A DNA stretch of 64,000 nt from Wuchereria bancrofti (lineage: Eukaryota; Nematoda; Chromadorea; Rhabditida; Onchocercidae): positions 3,139,680 through 3,203,679 of the forward strand of contig SSBO01000008.1 in the NCBI GenBank assembly GCA_005281725.1, in the 5' to 3' direction. The position numbers and the translations under genes are program-made. This document shows, one piece after another, positions 10,428 through 23,600 of this stretch; within the stretch, counting starts at the first letter, position 1, and each line of letters opens with the position of its first letter. Under the pieces are notes generated by a model that searched no databases, was not told where the DNA came from, and saw only the letters and a program-made list of their open reading frames with translations.

Positions 10428-13400
10428 TCGACGACAAATTTAATTTATATAGCTGTTTTTATCAATCAGAATATTCTTTAGGCTTGTTAAAATGATGAAA
10501 AGAATAAATATATATTTGGAATTTCTTCGATAACATTTCCTTGTCGTTAGCAATCAAATTATAATCAAATGATTTCCATCATTGCAAAATATGTCCAACC
10601 AAATTTTGATGAAAATATTATATTTTTTTTTTCTCTCTCTCTCTCTCCTTTTTTTCTTCTTTCATTACTAATAATATGTTTGTCAATTTATTTGTCAAAA
10701 TTATTAATATTATCGATGTACACAATTTGTATATTTGCATAAATTATTTGCACTTTTAAATTTGTGACTTTTGTCAACAATTTTATCATTCATTCATTGT
10801 GACACAATCAATTAGTAATGCCTTGTTTTATTTATTTAAATCGAACACTTATTTTGCTATTTCTGAAAATTACACACACACACACACACAGATGACTTAA
10901 AATTGATATATCATAACTGTTTACATTTCATTTCAATTCATTCTGTCATCTTTATAAACTATCCATTCCCTCATTACTCGCACTTGTTTAGTTTAAAAAA
11001 ATTTTTAATCGATCAAAATTGTTTATTTACATTTATTTCACTCTTGATAAATCTTAATACGATTGGGAAGAAATTTTTATCCTAACTTATTGACAACTGC
11101 AAAAAATTATTCCTTAAATATTAGAATGAATGGAACAATTTTCTTCTTCTTGTTTCCTAACAATCACTTTAATTATTAAGGCATCTTTTTTTTTTCTTTT
11201 CAATGAAGAGAAAAAAAAATGCCAAAAAAAAAAAAAAAAACAGAAATAAATGAATAAATTTGGTTAATTACAGGAAAGAATTTTATTTTTTTTTTACTTT
11301 CTTCAAATTTGACTGATAATCATTTTAATATTTGTTCCATTCAAGATAAGTAAACAAAATATTATAAAATGTAATTAAAAACAAAAACAAAAAACTGCTT
11401 GTTTATTTGAATGTGATAATTTTTCAATTCAGAATATTTAATGTTTAACAATTGATTCAAAGAAAATGAATGAACTTCAAACAATAAAAATAAGACATTT
11501 TTTTGAAGATTATCACAACGACGACAATCAAAATAAAGCATGCATGCATGCATGCATGCATGCTTCACATGCAGATGATTATCTGATAAACGTATACTAT
11601 GCATGCAAACAATCATCTTACTAAAAAAAATACAAATCATCGGATTCTTTATTTTAATTTAATTTACTCATTAATAGAATTATTCAAAACAATGATATAA
11701 ATGATTTGAAGTAATTGTGAACACATTAACTGATGCAAATCAAATATATCAATTAGCCAAAAAAAAAAGTAATAATTACTACATTTATAGCTTACAAATT
11801 AATTCACTTATATTTTAGTCGATTAATAAAATTTGTCAAAAACAAATTCAAATAATTCTTATTTAATAACTATAACGATTAAATCAATTTATTAACAACA
11901 ATTAAAAAAAATTTTTCTTTTTTCACACAAAACTTAAAACTTTCTCTTATCACATTATTATTTTTCATTATTAGATACTTGTCGATTACTGACAAGCCAA
12001 ATAGAAGATTAAGATGAATAGTTGGAGAGACAGAATCATGAATATCTCCCCAGGGATAATTACCCAATAATCATAATAACATCACTACCAAAAAGATATA
12101 CCCGAATATCCTGGCTTTTTGGGTATTTTTAAAATTACTTTTATTCATTTCTATCATTTCATTTCTTTGTTTGTTTTTCTTCTTTTTTTTGCTTTTTAGA
12201 TTGCCAATGCTATGCATTATCTCAATTTATATCATTTTTTTCATTTTTTTTTTTCGATTACTTAAAAAAAAAAAAAACGAAGACACGTGAAACATTTTTT
12301 TCTTTTTCTCTTTTTAACTTGATGTCTCTCATGAGACTAAAAAATTTCTCAATTCTTCTATTTTTCAGAATTACCACTTATGTATGTGTGTGTCTGTGTA
12401 TGTGTGTATGTGTGTGTGTCTGTGTGTATTTGATTTTATATTTGTATTTTGTAAAATATTTGATATTTCTTTTGCGGTATTATTCGCTTTTATTTAATGC
12501 TAATAAATGAAAATTAGAAAAAAAAGAGTGAAAATAAAAGTGGAAGTAAAATTTATTAATTGATTATTCATTTTTTTTTTTCACAATTGATCAGTGTAGT
12601 TAGAAAAATTATCAAATGCTAATATTTGCAAGTTATTTGCTTTATTTTTGAATGTGGAAGAGATTTTAGCAAATTTTTCTTTTAACAAATAAAAAAAGAA
12701 AAAAAAATTTGACAAAATTTATGTTTATAATTTTTAATTTATCCTTTAGTACAAAAGCGAAAGCATTATTATTTTTTGAATGAGAGTTTTTTTTTTTTTT
12801 GTCATAAATATGTAAAATGTTTCTTTCATTTTAAGTTAAAATATTTCGGATTACCCAGATTAACATATATTTCATAATATTATTTACTAGCTACTTATTT
12901 TAATTTAATTTACTGCTTAATTCTTTTATTAAATTTAACTAATAGATATTATCACTACTCGAATTGTTCGATATTGTAGGAGTGAAAATTAACAAAAACT
13001 GATGAAATATGTTTCATATATTTTGAGAAATTAAAATCAAATATCGACTTGCAAACTTCAAAGCAAAACAAAATCTTTTAGATAATAACTTAGATGCAAA
13101 ACAAAATTGGAAGAAATAAATTTAGGATTAGCTATGATTGATAATTAAATCTTAACAGAACTGCAATCTTTAGTAATTTTCTAACAAACTAAACATTATT
13201 CATTTCAATTCATATTTAGTAACCTTATGTTTATTTCGATGGTTATTTGCTTGCTTGTCAAAAATTTAATTTAATTCAATTTATCCAATATTATGATTTG
13301 CTCATTCATTGCACAAATGTAGTGCTTCAAAAAAATTTCGCAAAAATTTTGTATAATTTAATCAGTTAATGCAGCAAAAAAAATAAATAAATAAATAAAA

Positions 13401-13796
13401 ATGAAAAAGGAAAAAATGATGAGCTTTCGACGAATATTGAACTCACTTTTTTCTCTTTTTTCATTTGCTTTTAAATAATCTTTTTTTTTTTTCGTCGGGA
13501 TTTTTTTCTTTTTCTTATTTTGTTCTTTAAAGTTCGAATTAAAATCAATAAGATTGCAATAATACATTAATAAATAGCAATGAAAACTAGTAAATTTATT
13601 TAGCATTTTGAGGTATTTTCCATCTGCTTTACTTTTACTTAGCATTTCATTTCGCTGACTTATTTATTTACTTTAACAATTCTAATTAATTTATTAACTA
13701 ACGTATTTAGTTTTACTATGTGACATTAGAAAAATCGAAAATATCTATCTACTCATTCCATGCAAATTGCATCTGTCACCATTGCCACTATATTGT

Positions 13797-14095
13797 TTAT
13801 TATTATCATTATTATTCTTATTACTACTTGTTATTATTGTTACTATTATTATTATTATTATTCTTATTATTATTACTGTTATTATTAATCAGTCAATTAA
13901 TTAATTATTATTTTATTATTGTTATTATTTTTGTTATATTATTATATTTATCGCATTATTATCATCATCGTCACATTTACTACTATTATTATATTTGTTG
14001 TATTATTATTGTTTATTATTATTATTATTGTTATTATTATTACTATTACTATTATTATGTTTATTTATTACTATTATTATGTTTATTATTATATT
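13797..14095. repeat. Long (TTA/ATT)n trinucleotide microsatellite
   Basis: About 300 bases of TTA/ATT with interspersed TAC, TTG and TCA triplets. Translations are runs of Leu, Tyr or Ile and are judged noncoding. Confidence 0.85.
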
Positions 14096-14579
14096 ACTGG
14101 TACAGCTACCAGTGTTATTTTTAATATTTTTAAGTAGTTTTAGTCGAAAATTCTTTCCCACTTCAGTTCATCTATTTTATTTTTCATTTCCTTTTTTCAG
14201 CAAAAGAGAAGGAAGTATAAAGTACTTGAAATGAATTAAAGTTTATTTTGAAATCGGCAATGATAAAACAATAATGGTGATAATTTTTATCAATATTGTA
14301 TTGTTATTGCTATTATTATCATTTTTATTATTATTGAAATGATGTTTTCGAATGATAGTGATAATATGATAATGATAATGAAAAGAACTTCCAATCATAA
14401 AGTTTTAATTTGAAGATTCAACAATTAGAGCAATAATAACAACAACAATTCCATCTATTCCAATTTTTTCGAGAAAAGTTGAAAAGTAACGGAAAAGTAA
14501 CGAAAAAACAGGACAAATAAGCATGAAGAAGAATTTTAATAAAAACGAAATAAACTAAATTTTATTCTGAAATAATGAT

Positions 14580-14795
14580 TTGGAAGAGAAAAGAGTGAAA
14601 AATAAATAGTATGAAAGAATGAAAGGAAGAAGAATGAAAAAGGAAAACAAGAGATAAGAAATTGTGCTGAAATTTTGATAAAGAATGATGGATATAGGCA
14701 GAAAAGAACAAAAGGATGAGAAGAGAAGATGAAAGAGAGATGAAGAAATGTAAAGAGAAGGAAGAGATAAAAGAGAAGGAGGAAAAATTTTTTCT
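14580..14795. repeat. Polypurine tract
   Basis: About 215 bases made mostly of GAA, GGA and GAGA words, followed by a T-run. Purine-strand asymmetry of this length could form triplex or other non-B DNA. It is not coding. Confidence 0.7.
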
Positions 14796-15576
14796 TTCTT
14801 TTTTTTTTTTTTTTAAACTACAAATTAGGTAGTACTCATAGTATGTGATGAGTTTAAGAGAAGAAAAATGTTTCTTTAAGCACAGCTATTAAAGCATCAT
14901 TAAATCATATTAAAAGTTTAATATTTAAATGAGTTTTTTTTTTTTTTTTAAAGAATAATAGGGCGGTCCTTGTGGAAAATTGGGCGCTTTTATTGAAAAA
15001 AAAAAAAAAAAAAAAGAAGCGCGATAACCATTTTCCGTGTTTTCTTTATTGTCAATTACGCATTGTGATGTTATCTATTGCTGCGCTTATTTTTAATCAA
15101 ATTCAAATTTAATTAATTAATAATTCGTATCTATTACAAATTATTATTATTATCATTTCAAAAAGGAAAAGAAAAAAAGAAACAAAGTGGTAATATTATT
15201 ATTATTATTATTGTTACTACTATTATTACTGCAATTCTAGTAAACGATACTGATAAGAATAAAAGGATATCATATTAAATCACACTGATACTATTTACTA
15301 TAATTATTACTTCTATTCTAATATTACTACTTTTTTTTGTTGTTTTTTAAATAGTAAATATAATTTCTATTTACAAGTATTACTATTATTGCTACTACTA
15401 CTATTATTATTATTAGTAGTAGTAGTAGTGATACTATTACATCTACTACTACTGAATTATAAAGTTAATTTTTATGCAAATCTTCTGGTATTTTCAAATC
15501 TGTAACAAAAAATTTCACTAGTTTTGGCAAAATTTGAAATTTTTTTTTAAATAATGAGAATTAAATCACGTGAACT

Positions 15577-17571
15577 ATGCTATACAGTCACGTAACTTTG
15601 TTAATGCTTCGTGTTGTTGATGTGGTTGCTAAAAGAACGGTTCAACAAACTGCACGAATGCTTGTAGCTGAAATACCAGGTGATGTACAGGTATGCTATT
15701 TATTTTACTAAATTCTTTTTTGCTTAATTTGTTTATTAGTAATAGCAAAAAGCTATTTTTCATGTTTGTAGTTTGGCAGCATAGTTACCTGTGCACAAAT
15801 AATTATTAGGTTTAAATAAAAATGAGGATTGCAAAGTAATTATGGAATAAAATTATCAAACTTTTATAGTCCAATAAGTTGATGCATTATTCTTAGCTTA
15901 TTTACTAATTAAAATTTTTTTTTTCACTGTCAATACTTTTAAAAAATAATATATATACAATTTAAGTTTATTCATCAACAAATATTTCACTTCCTTAAAA
16001 GTTTCAAAAATTAAGGAAAGAAAAGAGAGAAATTGCAGAAATTTGTTGACACTGAAAGTAATATTAAACAAAATGTAATCTTTCTAAAATTTCAACATTA
16101 ATTTAAGTTGACAACAAGTAATTGTAACAGGTGCATACATATACTTACAGCAAAAAGCCTAAGGCTAAATGATGAATAGAAAAAAGGTAGAATAATGGAA
16201 TGAGATGAGATAGCATCGTATAAATTAATTACTTTTTTAATCTTTAGATTAAAAAAATAATTTGCAACAGGTTGAAAAATCATAAAAGTTTGCATTTCAC
16301 ATGTTTGTGACTTCCCACTTTTTTCCAACGATTCCAAATTTTCAGTCAATCCAGAAAAACTTTTTTTTAAAATTAACTTATACATGCTAGAATTTCTTTA
16401 AATCACAGATTTTTTTTCTTTGAATTGTGAAAAGTAAAACAAACATTTAGTTAAAATCTAATTTGATGGTATATTTTAGATGAAATGATGTCTGATTAAA
16501 AGCTTTATCAATATTGATATTATATTAAGTTTTTACACTAAGTCATATTTTCTTTTTTTTTTTTTTTGTTAGAATATGAAATAAACATTGCCATGTTAAT
16601 TTCGATTATTCTTTCTTCATTTAATGTTGGCAAAAATAAGCGATATGCAAGTGATGATAACAACTGTACTGATAATATTGATAGCCGTAGACGGCGTGGA
16701 ATGAATAATCAATGAAAAAGTTGATAAGCAGTAAGAAATGTGAAAAATGGAATTGAAATAAAAAATTAATAATTAATTAAATTACAAAATTAACTAATGG
16801 AGATAAAAGTTGTTTTGAAAAGATTCTTTGATCTCTTCTTTTTTTTTCACTTAAAAATCTTCACTTCCTCTCTGATTGATTAATAGAATGCTAAATTGTA
16901 AATTCTCAATAAATCCCGAAGTTGTCACATACCAAAACTCATATCTTAAATGTTGAAATTTTTTCTTTTTTTTTTAAATATCCTGAACATTTGAAAGATT
17001 AATGTTATTAGCAGGAAAATAGCACTATTAATCTGTAAATTCTAATTTAGCACTTAGATTTTAGCAGTGAATCTTTAGATAGTCTAACCGGAATCGATTG
17101 AGTATATTATTACTTGTTTACCTGTTTACCTGTCATCATCTGTTTACGTATATGACAAAAAAATTTCTCACTTTTGGGATTTTACACCAAAAATGTAGCC
17201 TTTTCCAAAAATTGTGACCTTACATACTTAATTAACCAGGTAAAGGTCACATTAAAACATAAGAATTTGATGAAATAAACAAATAATATGTTTTAACTTT
17301 TCATATTTAAATGGTTTATTTGTTTTCTATGAAAATTGCCCTTTTTTTTTTTTTAAATTGATATAACAAGGCAAAATATACATGCTTATCTATATGTATG
17401 TGTATGTATGTATGCGTGTCGTGTATGTGTATGTATGTGCATGTGTGTGTGTATGTATGATGAATACAAGGACTATCTGTCCAAAATTTAATTCACGCTT
17501 TCAACAAAATACTTACACAAGGCACATTCTCATGCTAATTGTTAATTTTTAGTTTTCATCGCGGAATGTAC

Positions 17572-17604
<33 letters not shown>

Positions 17605-20600
17605 TGCACACATACATACATGTACACAAACATAAATCCATAGAAAGACACTCACAGAACGAAAAGTACTTCCTCCTCAGGAAGAGCCATTTTTAACAAA
17701 CACAGATTGATTTGATGGGCGGGCATAGAAATCTATTTTTTAAAATTTCGGTTTGAAAAAGAAAAAACTTGAATGAGATTAAAGAAAAAATCGTTAAAGC
17801 TCATAAAAATAGAAGTATCCAAAAAAATTTATCAAATTAAATTTAAAAAATAAAAGTCGAAAGAATAAAAGTTGGAATTAAAAGTTCATAGCTTGATGAA
17901 GTCAAGAAATAGTTAAATCAAGTATCCTTTCATTTCATATATTACATCTTCCGGTAGTCTATTCATTTACTCTAATATATCTTCCGGTGATTCATTCCAT
18001 TACTAAAATATATTTTCTAGTAGTAAAAAATATTTGTTAATAAACTTCCTTCACTCTTTTAAATTCATTCTTTTACATCATAAACTTTTGTTTACTTTCA
18101 TCACTTAATACATTAATATCTAATTTGTTTACAAATTTTTTTTATAAATATTTTTCCCCATAAGTTCGATCTATTCCTTATTCTTTCCCTATTCACAGTG
18201 TAAATAGAAAAGACGTGGATCGGTTAACGAAATAATATATGCAGTTAATTAGATAAACAATGTTAATAAATAAACAAATACAATATGAAATAAATGATGG
18301 TCGAATCAATGAATAATTGAGTGAATAAAGAAAATAGTAAGAAATTATATTCCTTTGATGTCATAAAATGAATTTTTAATTTTTAATTTATTTACAATTC
18401 ATAGATTGGCGCACTATTCCCGTTGCATTATCAAATCACAGGTACTGAAGCATGCGGTCGAATTTGGGAACAGTACGGTATTCAACGTATGGAAATAGCC
18501 CTTAGTACGGTAGCTGAACTAAATGCTTTGCTACCTTTTAAGCTTGGTATTAGTATAAGGTAAGTTAAACATATTTAAATTAACATTTAAATAATTTTTC
18601 AAACAAATTTTGCTTATTTTTAACATATAGTATTTAATAGATATGATGAATATTAGCAATGAATTTATGATTCGAAAGATTTTAGAAGTTAAAAGAGTGT
18701 ATGAATTATGAAGATAAGTAATACTTTAAAATTCTGTCTTCTTTAAAAGAATTTAAACTAAACAATTTTCTTCTGTTCATAAATTATGATCATAGTAATT
18801 CATTGATCAGATTGATAAAACACTGTTCGTCCATTGATATCCCTGGAAGATATTCAAAGTAGATAGTAGCATTATTTTGGTTAAATATTAAATGATCTAA
18901 GTGGTCGACTGTTAATAATACGCTAATAATAATTAGTAATAATGTATTATATAATATATGAAAAATAAAATTTCAAATAATACTTGAATTACTTGAAATT
19001 TTATCTTTTTTTTTAAATTAATGATGAAGCTGTTACAGGTTATTGATGAGACAAATGCATAGTAAACTTATCGATTGATATTATAAGATTTATTAAATAA
19101 TCATGTACAATAGTTAATCGTAGAAAAATCTGATTGAGATTAGTTGCAAGTTTTCATTGAAACAGATTGATCGAAGGTAGAAGTATTGTGACAAACTGAA
19201 TTAAAGTTTATTGTCGCTAAAGATTGACCCATAAACAATAGGTTTAACTCTTTATATAATAAACATTGACTTACAGGAAAGAGTATAATTACAGTGATTT
19301 GATTGAGTAAAGAGTTGTGACTCTTGATTGATCTTTAACCTATACAGTAGGAGTACTTTTTTACTTTTGGTCAGTTGCTTGTAAGAGTGATTGTCAGATT
19401 AAAGGGATTCTGCGATATTTCGACATTGCAAGCTAACTGAACAATGAGCTTACAATGCTTTAACGTTTTGACTATCAAAGTGAAAGATTCTGAGAATAAA
19501 ATTAAAAGTAATTTAATTGTGACATTCTGAAAAGTGTACATTATGCTTTGAAATGAATGTTTGGATAAATGATTTCTTATTTGAAATGAAAATTTAAAAC
19601 TATTTTGTATTTGTTTAAGGAATATTCAAATAAGACAATCTTTAGTCTACAAATTTCTGTCTTATGGACTTAATGTAAAATTATTTTGATATATTATAAA
19701 TTTATTTTGGTTTTCCCAATATGTTAATTTATGTTATCGATTTTCAAGTGATAGTAAGTTGATAATAGCATTATATGGATTGATTATCTTTTAGATTAAA
19801 ACAGTTTTAATAATTACTTCTATTTCTTTTTTTTTAATCTCAGCGTGAATGATAATTACCTAAAATGACTTCATCGAAATGAGTAATTGCTACAAATTTA
19901 AGAAGTTACTACGACAAATTTAAAGAAAAGTTTCTTCTTCGATCGGAAATTTGGCATCAACGAAAAATTATTTTCTCTTGTATCATCTTGATAATATTTT
20001 AATTTCTAATAACAGTTTAATGACTGGTATTGTAATAAATGCTAAAACACGGACTATTTGATGGTTACACTAATGATTCTCGAATTTAATTAGTTTGAAT
20101 CATATTTATAAATGAATAAAAAGATTTCATTATCATCAAATTGATTACTTCATTGTTATCGAAATAAGAAAAAGCTCTCTCGGGTCGGACATTTGGTTTT
20201 TTTTTTTTTTTGTTGACTTATGACCAATCAGTTAATGTGATCTGTTTGAATTTAAGAAAACATGAAACATGATGAAAAAGAATATTCCAAGTTTGTTTGA
20301 AATTTCAAAATCATATTGATATCATCCGTATGTATGATAAAATATCAATGTGCAATTTTCTTTTAGTAGATTCAAATTAAACTCAAGTCGAATATAATTT
20401 CGAATATAATCGATCCGGTATAATTTTTTTTTTTTGATCAAGCAAGATTAAAAATTGCTAAATTTTAATCTTTAGAGATTCCTGTTGGACGGATCGTATC
20501 GCCATGGAGCAATCTATTGCATTTCTACGTGAAGGTGTTGGTCAGTGTTCGTGTACCTCCACTCCAGGTTGCCAAAAAAAAACCGCTCCAGTTGTAGCAG

Positions 20601-23600
20601 TTGTTGGTCCAGCAAAAAGTTCCACTACAATTGCGGTACAAAATTTGCTGCAAGTATTCCATATACCTCAAATTGGTTTGTTTTTTGCATCAAAATTTCC
20701 TGCTTAAATTAACGTTTTAAATTTTTAAAATTTGAACTTTTTTTTTTGGTGAACAAAAGAAAAATTACACTATTTTATTATATGGATACTTTTTTTTTTT
20801 CATTTCGGAATATTTAGGATATGGTGCAACAACGGCTGATCTTTCTGATAAAGAGCAATATGGTTATTTTATGCGTGTGGTACCAGCGGATACGTGGCAA
20901 GCTAAACTGGTTGTTGCCATGTTGGAACATTTTAATTGGACTTATGTTGCCGTCATTTATTCCGCTGGTTGGTTTCTCGTACAGTGTGCATCAAAAATGG
21001 ATTTAATTATTAATAAATCTATTTTTAAGTATTGTTTATTTTCAGTATGATGCAAAAATTGCAGTAAATATAATATCTGTATAGTTAGATCAGTTGATTG
21101 AACTAAATTGTCAATATATTTGTTGAATAAAAAATATTAAATAATAGGTATTGAAAGATTGAATTTTAATTTTTTAGAATTTTTGTTAATTCCTATAAGT
21201 TATGTTTAAATTATAGAAACAGTGAGAGAGAAAAAAAAAGTTCAAATTTTTTTCATTATAGGAAACTATGGTGAAAAAGGATTTGAAGAATTGGAACGAA
21301 TGATCAATAACGATCTATCAGAAAATGTTTGCATTGCATATTCGGAAAAAGTGAAAAGCTTAGCGGAACCAGCTGAATTCGACAAAATTTTAAATTCATT
21401 AAGGTTGAAAATAAAAGAAAAAAATTTGATTATAAATTATCAAAAAATGCATGAATTTTTTTAATACTATAAATTATGATAAAAAATTTATTTTAAAAGA
21501 GAAATTATGGTATTTATTTTACAGTAGTCAAAAATCGGTACCACAAGTAGTCGTATGTTTTTGTGAAGGTCTTACAATGCGTGGAATGTTTAAAGCACAG
21601 CAACGTCTCCGGAAAAGAAATCCGGAAATGCGACCATTTCAATGGATTTGTAGTGATGGTTGGAATGATAGATTAGACGTGGTAAATGGCGTAGAACTTG
21701 AAGCTGCTGGAAGTTTTTCCATTAGGTAATAAAAGGTTTAATTATTATTCATGAAAAAAAAATGTACGAAAAGTTTTTTTTCACATAATTTTTAAATCAT
21801 TTTTACACTTTATACAAATAAACAATTTTATATTTTAGGATACATTCACCACATGTAAAATGGTTTGATCAGTATTATTTCTCTTTAAATCCAGAAAATA
21901 ATACACATAATCCATGGTTTCGAGAATTTTGGCAAGAGAAATTTAACTGTCAATTTACGGTTCCTAAAGATGATTTTGAAACAAAAGTTTGTACTGGACA
22001 GGAGAATCTTGCAATAAATTACAAACAGGTGAACAATATGTAATAAAAATTAATATTTTCCTTTTTAATCTAAAATTTGATTTAAAAATTTGACTTATTG
22101 TATAGCTATAATTGCTTAGCGAAATTAGATTAATTATTGATAATTGATAATTGACAAATAAACACTGTACGTAGTTTGAGAGCATTTTGAAATGAATTAT
22201 GCATTGATTTTGTACAATTTTCATCATCTCTTTTTCAGACAATAATTTTGATAATAAAGCTCTAAAATGTTCTAAAATTTTAGGATGCAAAATTGAGTCA
22301 GGTTGTAAATTCGATTCGTGTCGTTGGATTAGCCCTTCAAGCATTATACAACGATCGTTGTAGAGAAAATTCAACAATGTGTACGGAAATATTTGCATTA
22401 AATGGTACTTTACTGCTCAAATACATGCTCAATGTTACCTTTGTTGATCAGTTCAATCAGGAAGTTTATTTCGATGCTAGCGGTGATCCACCTGCATGGT
22501 AAATCTATTCCTATTATTTTAATTTATAGTATTAAAATTATATCAACAATATTAATGTATCATTTTTGATTATCATTACAAATACATTTATTTTTTTGTG
22601 ATAACTTTTTTTCTCAGATATATTTTTAATTAGATATAAGTTTATTTCATTATCTGATCAATGGATGCTGTAAAAGGAAGTGAAATTTTTGATTAATTAA
22701 TAACTTTTGAAGTATTATAATTTTTTTGTTTTTTAAAAAGAGATAAATAAATTAGAATTTAAATTTAGGTACGATGTTTTAAACTATGTTGGTGGTGAGG
22801 AAGGTTTTCGTATGGTTGGTGAATATCGAAAAAAACGTCTTGGCAAATATCGTTTAAAAATTACAAAGAGTGATATCATGTTTTATGATAAAACAAATCA
22901 AATTCCAGAATCAGTTTGCAGTAAACCTTGTAAAATTGGACAACGAGTAAATTTTATTATATAATTTTCACAAAATAAAATTTTGTGAAATCAATGTAAC
23001 ATAAAAGCAAATCTTTTCTTCTTCTATTTTTGCAATCTTATAAAATAATAATGACAATAATAATAATAATAATAATAATAATCGATTGCATATTCTTAGG
23101 ATATAGTAATTATTAATTATTTATATAAATTACAAATGGCTATGAAAATAAGCTTTTTAATTTAGTAATTTTTATCATTTACAGCAACGTGAAACAGCGG
23201 CTTGTTGTTGGATTTGTGAAGATTGTTTACCTCATCAAATTATTGACTATACGACACGTACGTGCCAGAACTGTACACTTGGATGGTGGCCTAATGATGA
23301 TCACACAAGTACTTTTCTGCTCTTTCTCTCTTCTTTTTCCAAATTTTCCATTAAATTTTCATTACTTTTTATTTTCAAATTTTGAAAGATATATTATTAC
23401 TCAAATGAAAAGTATAGCTATAAAAGTTTCATTAAAAAAAATAAAATAAACATTTTATATGTTATTTAAATCATTCTTTTGGTCAAATAATATGCAAATT
23501 TTCAGCTTGCTATCCTTTGGTACATGAAGGACCAGATTGGTCATCTACAGGTATCATCTTAGCTTTATTACTTGCATCCTTGGGCATAATAATGACATCA

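Larger units (their letters stand above)
10428..15576. other. Microsatellite-rich intergenic DNA
   Basis: Contains (CA)n near 10872-10889, a self-complementary (GCAT)n at 11538-11563, TG-rich DNA near 12380-12428, a long (TTA/ATT)n tract at about 13797-14095, polypurine DNA at about 14580-14795, and mixed TTA/TAC/TAG triplets near 15195-15225 and 15380-15455. Open frames here (for example 13720-14124 and 12319-12510) are translations of these repeats. No gene is supported. Confidence 0.6.

Noticed and set aside
11362..11640. 92-codon minus-strand open frame with a Cys/His/Met/Ala repeat
   Set aside because: The repeated residues come from the (GCAT)n microsatellite at 11538-11563; the remainder is Phe/Leu/Asn-rich noncoding translation.
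11879..12067. Minus-strand open frame beginning MGNYPWGDIHDS
   Set aside because: The first 30 residues look protein-like, but there is no acceptor or donor pair and no neighbouring exon; left unannotated.
13720..14234. Long Tyr/Leu/Ile open frames
   Set aside because: They are three-frame translations of the (TTA/ATT)n microsatellite, with no splice signals or conserved residues.
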